Assembly: GCF_025979705.1 (NCBI RefSeq) | Contig: NZ_CP110136.1 | Span: forward strand, 1,612,001-1,676,000 | Length of the DNA: 64,000 bases | Source: Hymenobacter sp. YIM 151858-1 | GTDB taxonomy: Bacteria; Bacteroidota; Bacteroidia; Cytophagales; Hymenobacteraceae | Direction: 5' to 3' | Shown: piece after piece, positions 25,280 through 35,040 of the stretch | Position numbering within the stretch: position 1 is the first letter of the stretch | Layout of the letters: each line of letters opens with the position of its first letter | The notes under the pieces: model-generated | Database searches by the model: none | Seen by the model: the letters and a program-made list of their open reading frames with translations, nothing else | Told to the model about the DNA's origin: nothing | Translations under genes and position numbers: made by a program

Positions 25280-26002
25280 TTACGAGGCCGGCAACAAGCG
25301 CATGCGGTAGCAGTTCATGGCGGTTTCGCCGAGCTGCTCGAGCAGGCGGTAGTTGGCCACCAGCCCCACGGCCGCCCCCACCACGGGCAACAGTTGGGCC
25401 AGCTTGGCCAGGTCGATGTAGTCGCGGTACTCCTGCTGAAACGTGCGCCAGTCGAAGGTGTTTACATCGGTGGGCAGGGTTTGGCGGTAGGCCTCCCAGT
25501 TGGCCAGCCGCTGGTACACCTCGTTGCGCGTTTGCTGGCTGCTGAAGGCCAGCTGAAATACGTGCAGCAGATAGAGGCGCTCTTTGTAATCGTGCACGTT
25601 GTAGCCGTAGAGCGCGGCCACATCGAAAAGCAGCTTCAGCTTGATGCCGAGCAGCAACGGGAAGTCGGCCAAGCTCAGCAAAAACCCGCCCGCTCCGGTA
25701 ACGGCGCCTTCGGCCGCGGCCGTGTTGCGGTAATACTTGATGCGCGTACGCACGGCGGCTTCGCGCTCGGCCAAAGCAGCCTGCAGCAAGGGCTGGCGCG
25801 TGGTGTGCATCGACCCGAACAACACCCCGCGCACCATTTGCTTGATGGCCGAGGTAAGGGCCTTGTGCACCCGCTCGGGCAACAGGGCGTTCAGGCGGGT
25901 TTGTACGTGGCGCGCAAAGCGGTTTAGCGTCGAGGGCGGCCGCTGCATGCGCTGTTGCCAGGCCCGGAGCTCGTGGTAGGCTTGCTGTTCGTGGGGCGTC
26001 AT
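25280..26002 (-). CDS. EcsC family protein
   Basis: 240 aa. EcsC-like fold: an amphipathic N-terminus, a central AVTGAGGFLLSLADFPLLLG membrane-associated stretch near residues 100-120, then an alpha-helical domain with YGYNVHDYKERLYLLHVFQ and a C-terminal GAAVGLVANYRLLEQLG. EcsC members are peripheral membrane proteins of unclear function. ATG at 26002 (MTPHEQQAYHELRAW). Confidence 0.88.
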   Translation of the reverse strand: MTPHEQQAYHELRAWQQRMQRPPSTLNRFARHVQTRLNALLPERVHKALTSAIKQMVRGVLFGSMHTTRQPLLQAALAEREAAVRTRIKYYRNTAAAEGAVTGAGGFLLSLADFPLLLGIKLKLLFDVAALYGYNVHDYKERLYLLHVFQLAFSSQQTRNEVYQRLANWEAYRQTLPTDVNTFDWRTFQQEYRDYIDLAKLAQLLPVVGAAVGLVANYRLLEQLGETAMNCYRMRLLPAS

Positions 26003-26149
26003 GGAGGAGGGCGGGGCCTAGGTGAATGAAAGCCAAGTACGCAGCCAGAGCGGCGCAGGGTACGCACGCCGGCACCCGGCCCGCTGGTTCGCCGATTTAG
26101 CCGTTTATTAGCGGGCCGCTTTCAAGATACCACTCCTACTTTCAGCTTA

Positions 26150-26635
26150 ATGAAACCCGCTTTACTTTGCTTGCTGCTGTTGTTGGGGGCTCCGGCCGTA
26201 CACGCCCAAAAACGCCCCGTTAAGCGGCCCGCGCCTGCTGCCCGGCCGGCTCAGCCCGTGGTACCGGCTCCCGCCCCGGAGCCAGCGCCCGCACCGGCGC
26301 TTTCGGAGGCCGAGCAAGTGGTGCAACGGCAGCTGGACGCCTACAACGCCCGCAACCTCGATGCTTTTGCCGCTACCTACCACGAGCAGGTAGAGCTGCT
26401 TACGTTTCCGGCCACGCTACGCTCCAAGGGCGTTGCCAAACTGCGCGAGGGCTACGGCCAGTTTTTCGCCCAAACCCCTGACCTGCATTGCCAGATTATG
26501 CACCGCACGGTGCTGGGCAACAAGGTTATCGACCACGAGCGGGTAACGGGCCTGCCCAACGGCCAGGTGCTGGAGGCCGTGGCCATTTACGAAGTAGAGA
26601 ACGGCCTGATCCGGCGCGTCACGTTTGTGCAGTAG
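26150..26635 (+). CDS. Secreted SnoaL/NTF2-like protein
   Basis: 161 aa. Signal peptide MKPALLCLLLLLGAPAVHAQ, a Pro/Ala-rich linker (about 21-55), then an NTF2-like domain with the typical QLDAYNARNLDAFAATYHEQ helix and a C-terminal beta-rich part. Related domains bind small ligands or act as enzymes; no catalytic pair can be assigned. A TACTTTCA element lies 6 bp upstream of the ATG. Confidence 0.82.
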   Translation: MKPALLCLLLLLGAPAVHAQKRPVKRPAPAARPAQPVVPAPAPEPAPAPALSEAEQVVQRQLDAYNARNLDAFAATYHEQVELLTFPATLRSKGVAKLREGYGQFFAQTPDLHCQIMHRTVLGNKVIDHERVTGLPNGQVLEAVAIYEVENGLIRRVTFVQ

Positions 26636-26638
26636 GCC

Positions 26639-27667
26639 TTACTTCAGGCTGTAAATCCGTTCGATTATCTCCACCACCTTCAGGCCTTCGTGGGCATTGG
26701 TGGTGGCCACGGTGCGGTGCTGTAAGGTATCAATCACGTTCTCGATGAGGTGCACGTGGTTGGCGGCGCTGCCCTGGTAGGCGCCGTAGTCGTTGGCGGG
26801 GTTGGTGCGGGCCAGCGCGGGCAGTTGGTAGTTGCGGATGTGGCAGTACTCCACCTTATCCATGTACTGGCCGGCGATGCGCAGGCTGCCGTGCTCGGCC
26901 ACCACCGTAATGGAGCTTTCGAGGTTACGATCCCACACGCTGGTGCTGTACTGCAGGGTGCCGCTGCCGCCGCGCTCCAGATCGAAGGTAACCAGGCCCG
27001 AGTCCTCGAACTCGGTGAGGCCCTGATGGTTGAAGTTGCGAAACCGGGCCGCGAGGTTGGTGATGTCGCCGAATACCCAGTACAGCAAATCGACGAAGTG
27101 GCTGAACTGCGTGAACAGCGTGCCGCCATCGTGGGCCTGCGTGCCGTGCCAGGAGCCGGGGCGGTAGTAGCGCGCATCGCGGTTCCAGAAGCAATTGATT
27201 TGCACCAGGTACACTTGCCCTAGGTGGCCCGCGTCGTACACCTGCTTAAGCCAGGCCGCAGGCGGCGAGTAGCGGTTCTGCATCACGCCAAACACCAGCC
27301 GGTTGGTTTGCTGCGCGGTTTGCACAATGGCCTCGGCATCGGCGCGGTGCAGGGCCATGGGTTTTTCGACAACTACATGCAGGCCTTGCCGCAGGGCCCG
27401 CGTGGCCTGCTCGGCGTGCAGGTAATTAGGCGTGGCTACCGTCAGCACATCGGCTGCAGGGCCTTGGCCTAGGTACTCATCGAGCGAAGTAAAGAGTGGC
27501 ACCCCCGGAAACTCCGTCTGCAGCCCAGCCCGCAACGCCGGGTTCCTATCGATAAGAGCTACCAAACGCGCCGCGGGGTTGCGCGCTACCAAGGCGGCGT
27601 GGCGCCGCCCAATGTGGCCCACGCCACAGATTACAAAACGAACCACTGGCAGCGCAGCCGCGCCCAT
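26639..27667 (-). CDS. Gfo/Idh/MocA family oxidoreductase (WbpB/WlbA-like)
   Basis: 342 aa NAD(P)-dependent sugar dehydrogenase. Rossmann loop FVICGVGHIGRRHAALV, the EKPMAL motif near residue 90 and the H/D-containing region GGTLFTQFSHFVDLLYW. The form resembles UDP-N-acetyl-2-amino-2-deoxyglucuronate dehydrogenases (WbpB). The DegT aminotransferase at 28682 would be the matching next enzyme (WbpE), which supports but does not prove this. ATG at 27667; an in-frame start at 27697 is possible. Confidence 0.82.
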   Translation of the reverse strand: MGAAALPVVRFVICGVGHIGRRHAALVARNPAARLVALIDRNPALRAGLQTEFPGVPLFTSLDEYLGQGPAADVLTVATPNYLHAEQATRALRQGLHVVVEKPMALHRADAEAIVQTAQQTNRLVFGVMQNRYSPPAAWLKQVYDAGHLGQVYLVQINCFWNRDARYYRPGSWHGTQAHDGGTLFTQFSHFVDLLYWVFGDITNLAARFRNFNHQGLTEFEDSGLVTFDLERGGSGTLQYSTSVWDRNLESSITVVAEHGSLRIAGQYMDKVEYCHIRNYQLPALARTNPANDYGAYQGSAANHVHLIENVIDTLQHRTVATTNAHEGLKVVEIIERIYSLK

Positions 27668-27755
27668 TCCGGTAGCAGAGGTACTTGCTGAAAACACACC
27701 GCAAGCTCCGAAAAAAGCGGATTCCGCAAGCCTTGTTCATCGTTTGATAAACAAT

Positions 27756-27789
27756 AAAGCGCTCCGCTGCAGCCGCAACGGAGCGCTTT
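27756..27789. terminator. Terminator after M48 protease gene
   Basis: 11-bp stem AAAGCGCTCCG / CGGAGCGCTTT with a 12-nt loop, 22 bp past the minus-strand stop codon. Confidence 0.65.
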
Positions 27790-27811
27790 CGCTGAAACGC
27801 GCGAACCGAAC

Positions 27812-28618
27812 TTATAGAATACGCTTCAGCTCCTCGAAGTTGCCGTTGGCCACCGAGCGGTTGGTGCAGCCTAGCTGCCGGGCGCTGTTCTGGATGCTCG
27901 TAACGCGCGAGCCGGGGTTGGGGTGCGTGCTCAGGAACTCGGGCGAGCGGGCACCGCCTTGCTTTTCGGCCTTGATGAAGAAGCCGGCCGCCCCGTCGCA
28001 GGCGTAGTAGCGCGTGCCGTTGAGGTACACGGTAGAGTACTTGTCGGCCTCTTGCTCGAAAGTGCGGCTGAACTTGAGCTGGCCCAGGCCGGCGGCAATT
28101 TGGGTGAGCATGTTGGGGTTTTTGCCCAGCACCACGCCCATCAGCAGGCTGATGCCGTACTGGCGCTGCAGCAGCTGGGTGCTGTGGCGGCGGTCGGCGT
28201 GGGCAATTTCGTGGCCGATTACCCCGGCCAGCTGGCTTTCGTTGTCGAGGAACTTGATCAGGCCCGTAAACACGTAGATGTGGCCGCCGGGGGTGGCAAA
28301 CGCGTTTTGCATCTGGTCGTCTTTAATGATCTTGACGTCCCAGGCAAACTGGTTGCGGTACTTGATGTTGCCGTTGTCGAGCACGCGCTTCACCACGCCA
28401 TCGAGCAGCTGGTAGGCGCGGGCGTTGCCGCTGCGCGAAAGCAGCTGGCCCTTGGCCTGGTACAGCGAGTCGGTTTGGTGGGCTACCTGGGCGCCCAGGG
28501 CAATGTCCTGATCGACGGAGAAAATATTGAAGCCTTGGTGGGGCTTGTTGATAGCAGCAGTGGTGAGGCCGGCTAGTGCCGTGAGGCCCGCCAGCAGGCC
28601 AAGAAAGGAGCGGGTCAT
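27812..28618 (-). CDS. M48 family metalloprotease, exported
   Basis: 268 aa. N-terminal signal segment MTRSFLGLLAGLTALAGLTT, then the zinc site HEIAHADRRH near residue 140 and a downstream E in EQEADKYST, the third ligand. This is the BepA/LoiP-type periplasmic protease layout without the TPR region. Likely takes part in envelope quality control. ATG at 28618; upstream frame is leader. Confidence 0.9.
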   Translation of the reverse strand: MTRSFLGLLAGLTALAGLTTAAINKPHQGFNIFSVDQDIALGAQVAHQTDSLYQAKGQLLSRSGNARAYQLLDGVVKRVLDNGNIKYRNQFAWDVKIIKDDQMQNAFATPGGHIYVFTGLIKFLDNESQLAGVIGHEIAHADRRHSTQLLQRQYGISLLMGVVLGKNPNMLTQIAAGLGQLKFSRTFEQEADKYSTVYLNGTRYYACDGAAGFFIKAEKQGGARSPEFLSTHPNPGSRVTSIQNSARQLGCTNRSVANGNFEELKRIL

Positions 28619-28681
28619 GAGCGTAGTATTCGGGTTGATGACAACTTGTACGGGCGCAAGAAAAAACAGTGCCAGTTGCAC

Positions 28682-29851
28682 CTAGGCCTGGGCCCAGGCC
28701 TGCACCGCCGCGCTTACGTAGCGCACCTGCTCGGGCGTGAGCGTGGGGTGGATGGGCAGCGAAAGCACCGTGGCGCACAGTTGCTCGGCCACGGGAAACG
28801 CGCCCGGCCCGTGCCCTAGGTACTGGTAAGCCGGCTGCAGATGCAGGGGCACCGGGTAATACACCACCGAGGGCACGCCGTGCTGCCGCAAGTGCTGCTG
28901 CAGTGCGTCGCGCCGGGCTGGGTTTTCGAGCCGGATGGTGTACTGATGAAACACGTGCGTGCTGCCGGATTGCCGGGCGGGTACCTGCAGGCCGGCCAGG
29001 CCGGCCAAGGCCGCGTCGTACGCGGTTGCCACGCGCTGGCGGGCGGCCGTCCAGGGGCCTAGGTGCGGCAACTTCGCGCGCAGCACGGCAGCCTGCAGGG
29101 TATCCAGGCGCGAGTTAAGGCCGATGCGGTGGTGCACGTATTTCTGGCCGCGGCGCTGGCCGTGGTTAGCCAGCTCGTAGAGCTGCGCGGCGCGGGTGGC
29201 ATCGGCGGTGAGCAGGGCGCCGCCGTCGCCCATGGCCCCTAGGTTTTTGGAGGGGAAAAACGACGTAGTGCCCACCTCTCCTACCGTGCCTGCCGGGGCG
29301 CGGCGGCCGTCGGGCAGCTGCCAGGTGGCCCCAATGGCCTGGGCGTTGTCTTCGATGAGGGCGAGGCCGTGCTGGCGGCAAAGCTGCTGCAAGGCGTTCA
29401 GGTCGGCGCACTGGCCGTAGAGGTGCACGGCCATAACGGCCCGGGTGCGCGGGGTAATGGCGGCTGCGGCGGCAGCGGCGTCGAGCGTAAAGGTGTCGGG
29501 CAGCACATCAGCCAGCACCGGTTTCAGGCCCAGCACCGCTACTGCTTCGGCCGAGGCCACGTAGGTAAACGCGGGCACGATTACTTCGTCGCCGGGGTGC
29601 AGGCCCAGGCTCATCAGGGCCAGCTGCAGGGCATCGGTGCCGTTGGCGCAGGGTACCACGTGTGCGCCGCCCAGGTAAGCGCCCAGCTCGTCGGCAAACA
29701 GCTGCACTTCGGTGCCCTGAATAAAGTCGCCGGCCTGCATCACGCGGTGCAGGGCCGCATCCAGCTCAGCCTGAATGGGAGCGTGCTGCGCCGGCAAATC
29801 GAGCAGCCGAATGGGTACGGGAGGCAAAACAGAATGCAAGGGAACCGGCAA
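28682..29851 (-). CDS. DegT/DnrJ/EryC1/StrS aminotransferase (WbpE-like)
   Basis: About 389 aa PLP-dependent sugar aminotransferase. Opening IRLLDLPAQHAPIQAELDAA, the active-site string SFFPSKNLGAMGDGG with the PLP lysine, and the C-terminal HVFHQYTIRL. There is no ATG near the expected start. TTG codons at 29851, 29839 and 29827 are possible, with 29851 the first after a TATATTTCG promoter-like element. Paired with the Gfo/Idh/MocA gene it may make a diamino-uronate precursor. Stop TAG lies in a CCTAGG site. Confidence 0.82.
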   Translation of the reverse strand: MPVPLHSVLPPVPIRLLDLPAQHAPIQAELDAALHRVMQAGDFIQGTEVQLFADELGAYLGGAHVVPCANGTDALQLALMSLGLHPGDEVIVPAFTYVASAEAVAVLGLKPVLADVLPDTFTLDAAAAAAAITPRTRAVMAVHLYGQCADLNALQQLCRQHGLALIEDNAQAIGATWQLPDGRRAPAGTVGEVGTTSFFPSKNLGAMGDGGALLTADATRAAQLYELANHGQRRGQKYVHHRIGLNSRLDTLQAAVLRAKLPHLGPWTAARQRVATAYDAALAGLAGLQVPARQSGSTHVFHQYTIRLENPARRDALQQHLRQHGVPSVVYYPVPLHLQPAYQYLGHGPGAFPVAEQLCATVLSLPIHPTLTPEQVRYVSAAVQAWAQA

Positions 29852-30038
29852 AACAGCGCTGAAAAGCCGAAATATAGCGCAGCTGCGGAGTTTGAATAGG
29901 ATGCGCGGCTTCGAAAAACGGCCGGCGCAGCTATCCTCAGCGGCAAACATGCGTAACCTACTATGTAACGCTTGCGTTAAGCGGGCCAAGATAGCCGCTG
30001 CCGCAAGCGGCTTCCTTCCCACCAAACGTCTGATCATC

Positions 30039-30995
30039 ATGCTTAAGAAAACCATTTCCACGCATGCCCTGGCCCTGCTGTTGCTGGGCGGCGGCATTGC
30101 TTTCAGCCAAGCCAGCTGCAACCGCGCCGAGCGCCAGGAAGCCGCCAACGAAACGGCCGCTGCCACCAACGATGCCTACAACGACTTTAAAACGTTTGTA
30201 GCCAATACCGAGGCCCGCGCCGACAGCATGGGCGACATCACCGAAGCCGAGTACAACGAAGAAAGCACTCAGCTGAAAAGCGACTACGACAGCAAAGTTG
30301 CCGCCGCCGAGGCCGACATGGCCACCTGGGACGACGCCCGCAAAACGGAGTACGAGCAGCTGAAAACCCGCTACAACACGGCCTACACCCGCCGCGAAGA
30401 AACGTACCGCAACCGCGGCGCCGTGGCTATGAACACCACCACGGGCGGCAGCTCGGCCAGTGGCAGCAGCTCGATGAACGCCACCTCGGGCGCCGGGGCT
30501 ATGGGCAAATACTACAAGCCCAGCAACCTCGCCGGTAGCCTCACCGCTGCCAACGCGCGCCAAACCTACGAGAACTTCATTCAGATGGTGAAGCAGAACG
30601 AGGACCGCTACGACATCAACGACTGGCGCAACATCAACGCTGAGTGGCGTGCCCTCGACCAAAAGTACGAGCAGATTAAGGGCGACGTAAGCACCGGCGA
30701 CAAGGCCGAAATTGCCAAGGAAAAGCTGAAGTACGCCGCCTTTAAGTCGTACGACAAAGCCGAAACCCGCGTATCGCAGGGCGCCGACCTGGCTACCGGC
30801 AAGCGCGAAGAGGCCGCTGCCAAAGGCTCGGGCGTACGCCTGGAGCAATCGGCCCGCAACGCCGGCTCCGATGCCAAAGAAGTAGGCAAAGACGCCGCCG
30901 AAACCGGCAAGAACGTAGGCCAGAAGGTAGGCGGTGCCGTGAAGGGCGCCTACAAGGAAGTGAAGTCGGAAGTAAAAAACACCGACAACGACTAA
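30039..30995 (+). CDS. Putative lipoprotein, amphipathic helical, unknown function
   Basis: 318 aa. Signal region LALLLLGGGIAFSQASC with Cys as a possible lipidation site. The mature part is hydrophilic and helical, with a Ser/Gly/Asn-rich linker (about 130-160) between two helical blocks. The C-terminus has repeated K-x-V-G/D-A-A segments (KEVGKDAAETGKNVGQKVGG) like LEA or CsbD-type stress proteins. No enzyme motif. Followed by a strong terminator. Confidence 0.7.
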   Translation: MLKKTISTHALALLLLGGGIAFSQASCNRAERQEAANETAAATNDAYNDFKTFVANTEARADSMGDITEAEYNEESTQLKSDYDSKVAAAEADMATWDDARKTEYEQLKTRYNTAYTRREETYRNRGAVAMNTTTGGSSASGSSSMNATSGAGAMGKYYKPSNLAGSLTAANARQTYENFIQMVKQNEDRYDINDWRNINAEWRALDQKYEQIKGDVSTGDKAEIAKEKLKYAAFKSYDKAETRVSQGADLATGKREEAAAKGSGVRLEQSARNAGSDAKEVGKDAAETGKNVGQKVGGAVKGAYKEVKSEVKNTDND

Positions 30996-31029
30996 GCAAC
31001 TGCCTTACTACCCCACTGCCTATTGCACG

Positions 31030-31060
31030 AAAAAGCCGACCTGTCCTAGGTCGGCTTTTT
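31030..31060. terminator. Bidirectional terminator with CCTAGG loop
   Basis: 13-bp stem AAAAAGCCGACCT / complement around GTCCT. It also contains the stop codon of the convergent GT2 gene. Confidence 0.88.
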
Positions 31061-31963
31061 GTTTTCGGGGGGGCGTTGCCATGCCTGCAGCAACCACAGC
31101 AGCTTCAGCAGATCGAGGCTGCGCAAATCGGGGCGCGGGCCCAGCACCCGGTGCCGGAGCCACGGCTGCGCCACGGCCAGCGCCCGGGCTGCTACGCCGG
31201 CCAGCCCTAGGTGCCGCAGGCGCAGCGCGGTGCTCAGCAGGCGGGTATCGGCGCCGAGGCCGCTGGCGCGGTAGAGCTGCAGCAGGTTGCGCACGGCCGC
31301 CTGGCTTTTTGCCAGAAACTCCTCGGCCGGCTCAAGCACGGCGTGCTCCACGGGGTTGGGCAAGTGGTGAACGGGCACGCCCTGCTGGCGTAGCTGCCAG
31401 CCCAGCTTGGTATCCTCGTGGCCGTACTGCGTCAGGGTTTCATCAAGCGGAAACTGCCGGAACACGGCCGCGCTAATCAGCACGTTTTTGAGGTTGAACT
31501 GCGCGTAGGGCGCTTGCTGACGCTCGGCGGCGGGGCGGGCCTCGCGGGTGCGGCCGTAGTGCCAGCGCAGGTGCTGGCGCATGTTGGCCGGAGGCGTTTC
31601 GGAGTATACCGAACCACCAACGATTACCGGCGCTGTATGCTGCGCGGCAGCGTAGCGCGCCAAAAAGTCGGGGCTGGTAATGCGTGTGTTGTTATCGAGC
31701 AGCAGCAGCCACGGGTGGCTGGCCGCGGCAGCCAGGCGGTTGCGAATGGCCGCGCGCCCTAGGTTGCGCGGCAGCTCGTGGTAGCGCACACCGGGCCAGT
31801 CAGCTATTTCGCGGTTCAGTTTTCTAAATGCTTCCGCAGAGGCATCGTCGAAGCACAGCAGCTCGAGGGGGCCGGGCCAGGTGGCAGCCTGGTTTACCAG
31901 TGCCTGCACCAGCGCCCGCACATCGCAGTTGTACACCGGAATGAGAACCGACAGGCCGGGCAT
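31046..31963 (-). CDS. Glycosyltransferase family 2
   Basis: 305 aa GT-A enzyme. LSVLIPVYNCDVRALVQALV at the N-terminus, the CFDDASAE loop near 45, and the metal-binding LLLLDNNTRI region near 95. Probably adds a sugar to a surface glycan. ATG at 31963 (MPGLSVLIP); an in-frame TTG at 31993 is less likely. Its stop codon lies inside the terminator stem. Confidence 0.85.
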   Translation of the reverse strand: MPGLSVLIPVYNCDVRALVQALVNQAATWPGPLELLCFDDASAEAFRKLNREIADWPGVRYHELPRNLGRAAIRNRLAAAASHPWLLLLDNNTRITSPDFLARYAAAQHTAPVIVGGSVYSETPPANMRQHLRWHYGRTREARPAAERQQAPYAQFNLKNVLISAAVFRQFPLDETLTQYGHEDTKLGWQLRQQGVPVHHLPNPVEHAVLEPAEEFLAKSQAAVRNLLQLYRASGLGADTRLLSTALRLRHLGLAGVAARALAVAQPWLRHRVLGPRPDLRSLDLLKLLWLLQAWQRPPENKKPT

Positions 31964-32024
31964 GGCAGCAGGTGGCTGAGCGTGAGGCAGCAAAACAGAC
32001 CTAGGTAGCAGCGCGCCCGGGCGG

Positions 32025-32729
<705 letters not shown>

Positions 32730-32837
32730 GGGGGCGTTGAATAGCGGCTGTTGCGGGTCCTGTGCGAAGGTTATGCGTTTGGGCACCTAGGGCCGGGCTC
32801 AAGGAAAAAGGACTAACTGGTTACCCCAGCAATTGTG

Positions 32838-33041
32838 CTACAGGTTGAGCGGCTGCAGCTTACCAAACTCGAGCTGCTCAATTACGGCGGCCAGTTCGGT
32901 TTCCTTTCCTTCCAGGCCGTAGCGGTGCAGGTCTTTCAGGGGGCGGTCGGCGCGGAAATAGGCAATCAGCACGAACTCGTTGTCGCGCAGCTGAATGTAA
33001 TCCGGAATCTTGGCCTTGCCTTTGACTTTGATGATGTACAC
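32838..33041 (-). CDS. Small conserved-looking hypothetical protein
   Basis: 67 aa, starts MYIIKVKGKAKIPDYIQLRD, no signal or membrane segment. Compact alpha/beta composition (FVLIAYFRADRP, EFGKLQPLNL). Not assigned to a family. It lies between fsa and ftsE on the same strand, next to an AT-rich repeat, and may be co-transcribed. Confidence 0.6.
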   Translation of the reverse strand: MYIIKVKGKAKIPDYIQLRDNEFVLIAYFRADRPLKDLHRYGLEGKETELAAVIEQLEFGKLQPLNL

Positions 33042-33050
33042 CGCTTTTTC

Positions 33051-33134
33051 AATTATGAATTATGAATTATGAATTATGAATTGGCCGTTGGGGCCGTGCA
33101 TAATTCATAATTCATAATTCTCAATTCATAATTC
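33051..33134. repeat. AT-rich inverted repeat element with GGCC core
   Basis: Four AATTATG units at 33051-33082, a GGCCGTTGGGGCC core at 33083-33095, then CATAATT units in reverse to 33134. The whole can fold into one long hairpin. Sits between fsa and the 67-aa gene. A related element is at 59022. Confidence 0.85.
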
Positions 33135-33141
33135 CCACTCC

Positions 33142-33798
33142 TTACGCGTTTACGCGCTTGTGGTCGGCCAGGAAGGTAGCCAGGCCTTTGTCGGTGAGGG
33201 GGTGGTTCAGCAGGCCCGTAATTACGTTGAGCGGGCAAGTAACCACGTCAGCCCCGATTTCGGCGCACTGAATCAGGTGCGGCACGTGGCGCAGCGAAGC
33301 GGCCAGTACTTGCGTGGGGTAGCCGTAGTTGCCGAAAATCTGCACGATTTGCTCAATCAGCTGCAGGCCATCGTGGCCGATATCGTCGAGGCGGCCGACG
33401 AAGGGCGACACGTAGGTGGCACCGGCTTTGGCCGCCAGCAGCGCCTGGCCAGCCGAGAAAATCAGTGTGCAGTTGGTTTTGATGCCGTTTTCGGAGAAGT
33501 GCTTGATGGCCTTCACGCCTTCGCGGATCATGGGCACTTTCACCACAATGTTGGGGTGCAGCTCGGCCAGGGCCTCGCCTTCGCGCACAATCTCGTCGTA
33601 GGTGGTGCCAATTACTTCCGCCGACACGTCGCCGTCCACCAGCTCGCAAATGCGCTTGTAGTGCGCCATTACGTTGTCGTGGCCGCCGATGCCTTCTTTT
33701 GCCATCAGCGAGGGGTTGGTGGTAACGCCGTCGAGCACGCCCAGCTCCACAGCTTCCTGAATGTCCTTCAGGTTGGCGGTATCAATGAAAAACTTCAT
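33142..33798 (-). CDS. fsa: Fructose-6-phosphate aldolase (transaldolase-like)
   Basis: 218 aa, TIM-barrel aldolase of the TalC/Fsa family. [12 protein letters not shown] at the N-terminus, [15 protein letters not shown], the Schiff-base lysine in IVVKVPM near residue 90, and [18 protein letters not shown]. Length (about 215-220) is that of Fsa rather than classical transaldolase. It may act on fructose-6-phosphate or in place of transaldolase; the two are hard to separate by sequence. Confidence 0.92.
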   Translation of the reverse strand: MKFFIDTANLKDIQEAVELGVLDGVTTNPSLMAKEGIGGHDNVMAHYKRICELVDGDVSAEVIGTTYDEIVREGEALAELHPNIVVKVPMIREGVKAIKHFSENGIKTNCTLIFSAGQALLAAKAGATYVSPFVGRLDDIGHDGLQLIEQIVQIFGNYGYPTQVLAASLRHVPHLIQCAEIGADVVTCPLNVITGLLNHPLTDKGLATFLADHKRVNA

Positions 33799-33910
33799 CC
33801 GAAAAAGCTTAAAGCCCTAAAAACAAAAGATGCCCCAAAGCTAACCGTTTGTTGGCGGCGAAGGAAACGAACCTTCGCCTCGGCTAGTTGGGGCAGGCAC
33901 AAAAAAAAAA

Positions 33911-33998
33911 GCGAACCAGTATCGCACCGCTCAACCACCTACCCTTGCTACCTTCCGGTCCTGGGGGAGTTCAGCAGGAGCTGGTCGTACTGATTCGC
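33911..33998 (-). ncRNA. ffs: Signal recognition particle RNA, small bacterial type
   Basis: 88 nt. The apical domain reads CCCCCAGGACCGGAAGG then TAGCAAGGG, matching the conserved SRP loop region bound by Ffh. The 5' end GCGAATCAGTA pairs with the 3' end TACTGGTTCGC (one G-U). A TACCTTTG promoter is just upstream and a T10 run immediately follows. It is short, as in Gram-negative 4.5S RNA. Confidence 0.96.
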
Positions 33999-34003
33999 CG
34001 TTG

Positions 34004-34011
34004 CAAAGGTA
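34004..34011 (-). promoter_or_regulatory. -7 promoter element for SRP RNA
   Basis: TACCTTTG on the minus strand, 6 bp from the RNA 5' end, the usual -7 spacing. Confidence 0.75.
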
Positions 34012-34069
34012 ACACAGCGGGCCGCGCAATTGCAAGCCCGGCTGCGTTTTTTCTGCTTTTGTGCGGTTT

Positions 34070-34795
34070 TCAGGGCTTAAAGGGAAGCAGCCGCAAGGCC
34101 ATACCAAAGCTCAACTGGCTCACGTAGTGCACAAAGCCGTACTCGCGCTCATCCAGGTTTATTTCGGTAGCGGCTTTGGTAAGGCCGCGTTCGTAGCGCG
34201 CGGTAAGCAGCACGCGGCCTGCATCGTAGCCCACGCCGGCCTGCAGGGCAAAGCCATGCCGGCGCATGCTGTGGTTGATGCTGCTCACAATGCGCGTTTC
34301 GTAATCCTGCTCCGCGCGCTCGTAGCCGGTAGGAATGCGCACGGCAAAGGCGGCCCCGCCCAACAAGCGCACGCGCTTGCCCAAGCGGTATCCTACCGGC
34401 AAGGCCACGTTGAGCCGCTGCCAATCCTGCGCCGACGACATCGTCCAGAAATCATCGGAGTTGGGCTGCCGGGCGGTGTTGTTGATGTGGTGCCAGCTTT
34501 GGCTGCGCGAGTACGTGAGTTCGGGCTGCACAAACCAGCGCCGGGCGGGGCCGCCAAAGTTGTGGCGCGCCCAAAACCCGATCCGGAAACCGGCCGAAGG
34601 CGTGGTGAGGCGCGGAATAATCTGGTATTGGCCCACCACAAAGCCCGGCTGCGGATTGGTTACGCGAAACAAATCGTGCCCGATAAGCAGGCCGCCCTGC
34701 CAGGCCGCCGGCGGCCTGGCGGCGGTACTATCGGGCGAAGTTTGGGCCCACGAAAACAAGGGCAGGCCTAGGAGCAGAAGTAGAAGTTTTTTCAA
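34070..34795 (-). CDS. Outer-membrane beta-barrel-like protein
   Basis: 241 aa from a TTG at 34795, directly before a signal peptide KKLLLLLLGLPLFSWAQ. The mature part has alternating polar/aromatic beta strands (FVVGQYQIIPRL, FVQPELTYSRS, RVLLTARYERGL) and ends LSFGMALRLLPFKP, typical of small PorT-like barrels. No ligand can be named. The upstream in-frame extension is non-coding leader. Confidence 0.7.
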   Translation of the reverse strand: MKKLLLLLLGLPLFSWAQTSPDSTAARPPAAWQGGLLIGHDLFRVTNPQPGFVVGQYQIIPRLTTPSAGFRIGFWARHNFGGPARRWFVQPELTYSRSQSWHHINNTARQPNSDDFWTMSSAQDWQRLNVALPVGYRLGKRVRLLGGAAFAVRIPTGYERAEQDYETRIVSSINHSMRRHGFALQAGVGYDAGRVLLTARYERGLTKAATEINLDEREYGFVHYVSQLSFGMALRLLPFKP

Positions 34796-35029
34796 GCAGC
34801 AGGTGGTAAAGCGGAGTTCGGGGTATTCTGTAAAAAAACTAATTATACCCTTACCCTGCAACGACGGAATTGCGTTTACCCGCTGTTTATCAATAAATTG
34901 AAACAAGCCATTGGCACTATCCAAGTTTGGTACTATATAGCTATTCGGGCTATGGGCGTGCCGGTGCCTGGTGGCTTATTTTGCGGCTGGCAAAGTGCCC
35001 AGGGGTTGGATAGCTCGGCTTCGGCGCCC

Positions 35030-35037
35030 TACCTTTG
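35030..35037 (+). promoter_or_regulatory. -7 promoter element for guaA
   Basis: TACCTTTG ends 3 bp before the ATG; a TTGG about 22 bp upstream fits -33. Transcription would start at or next to the start codon. Confidence 0.6.
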
Positions 35038-35040
35038 CCC

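Noticed and set aside
28682-30169. Long N-terminal extension of the DegT aminotransferase
   Set aside because: It crosses a likely promoter and overlaps the divergent lipoprotein gene; family homology starts near 29810.
33051-33134. Possible CRISPR-like array of short units
   Set aside because: Units are 7 bp with no spacers and form one hairpin; no cas genes are present.
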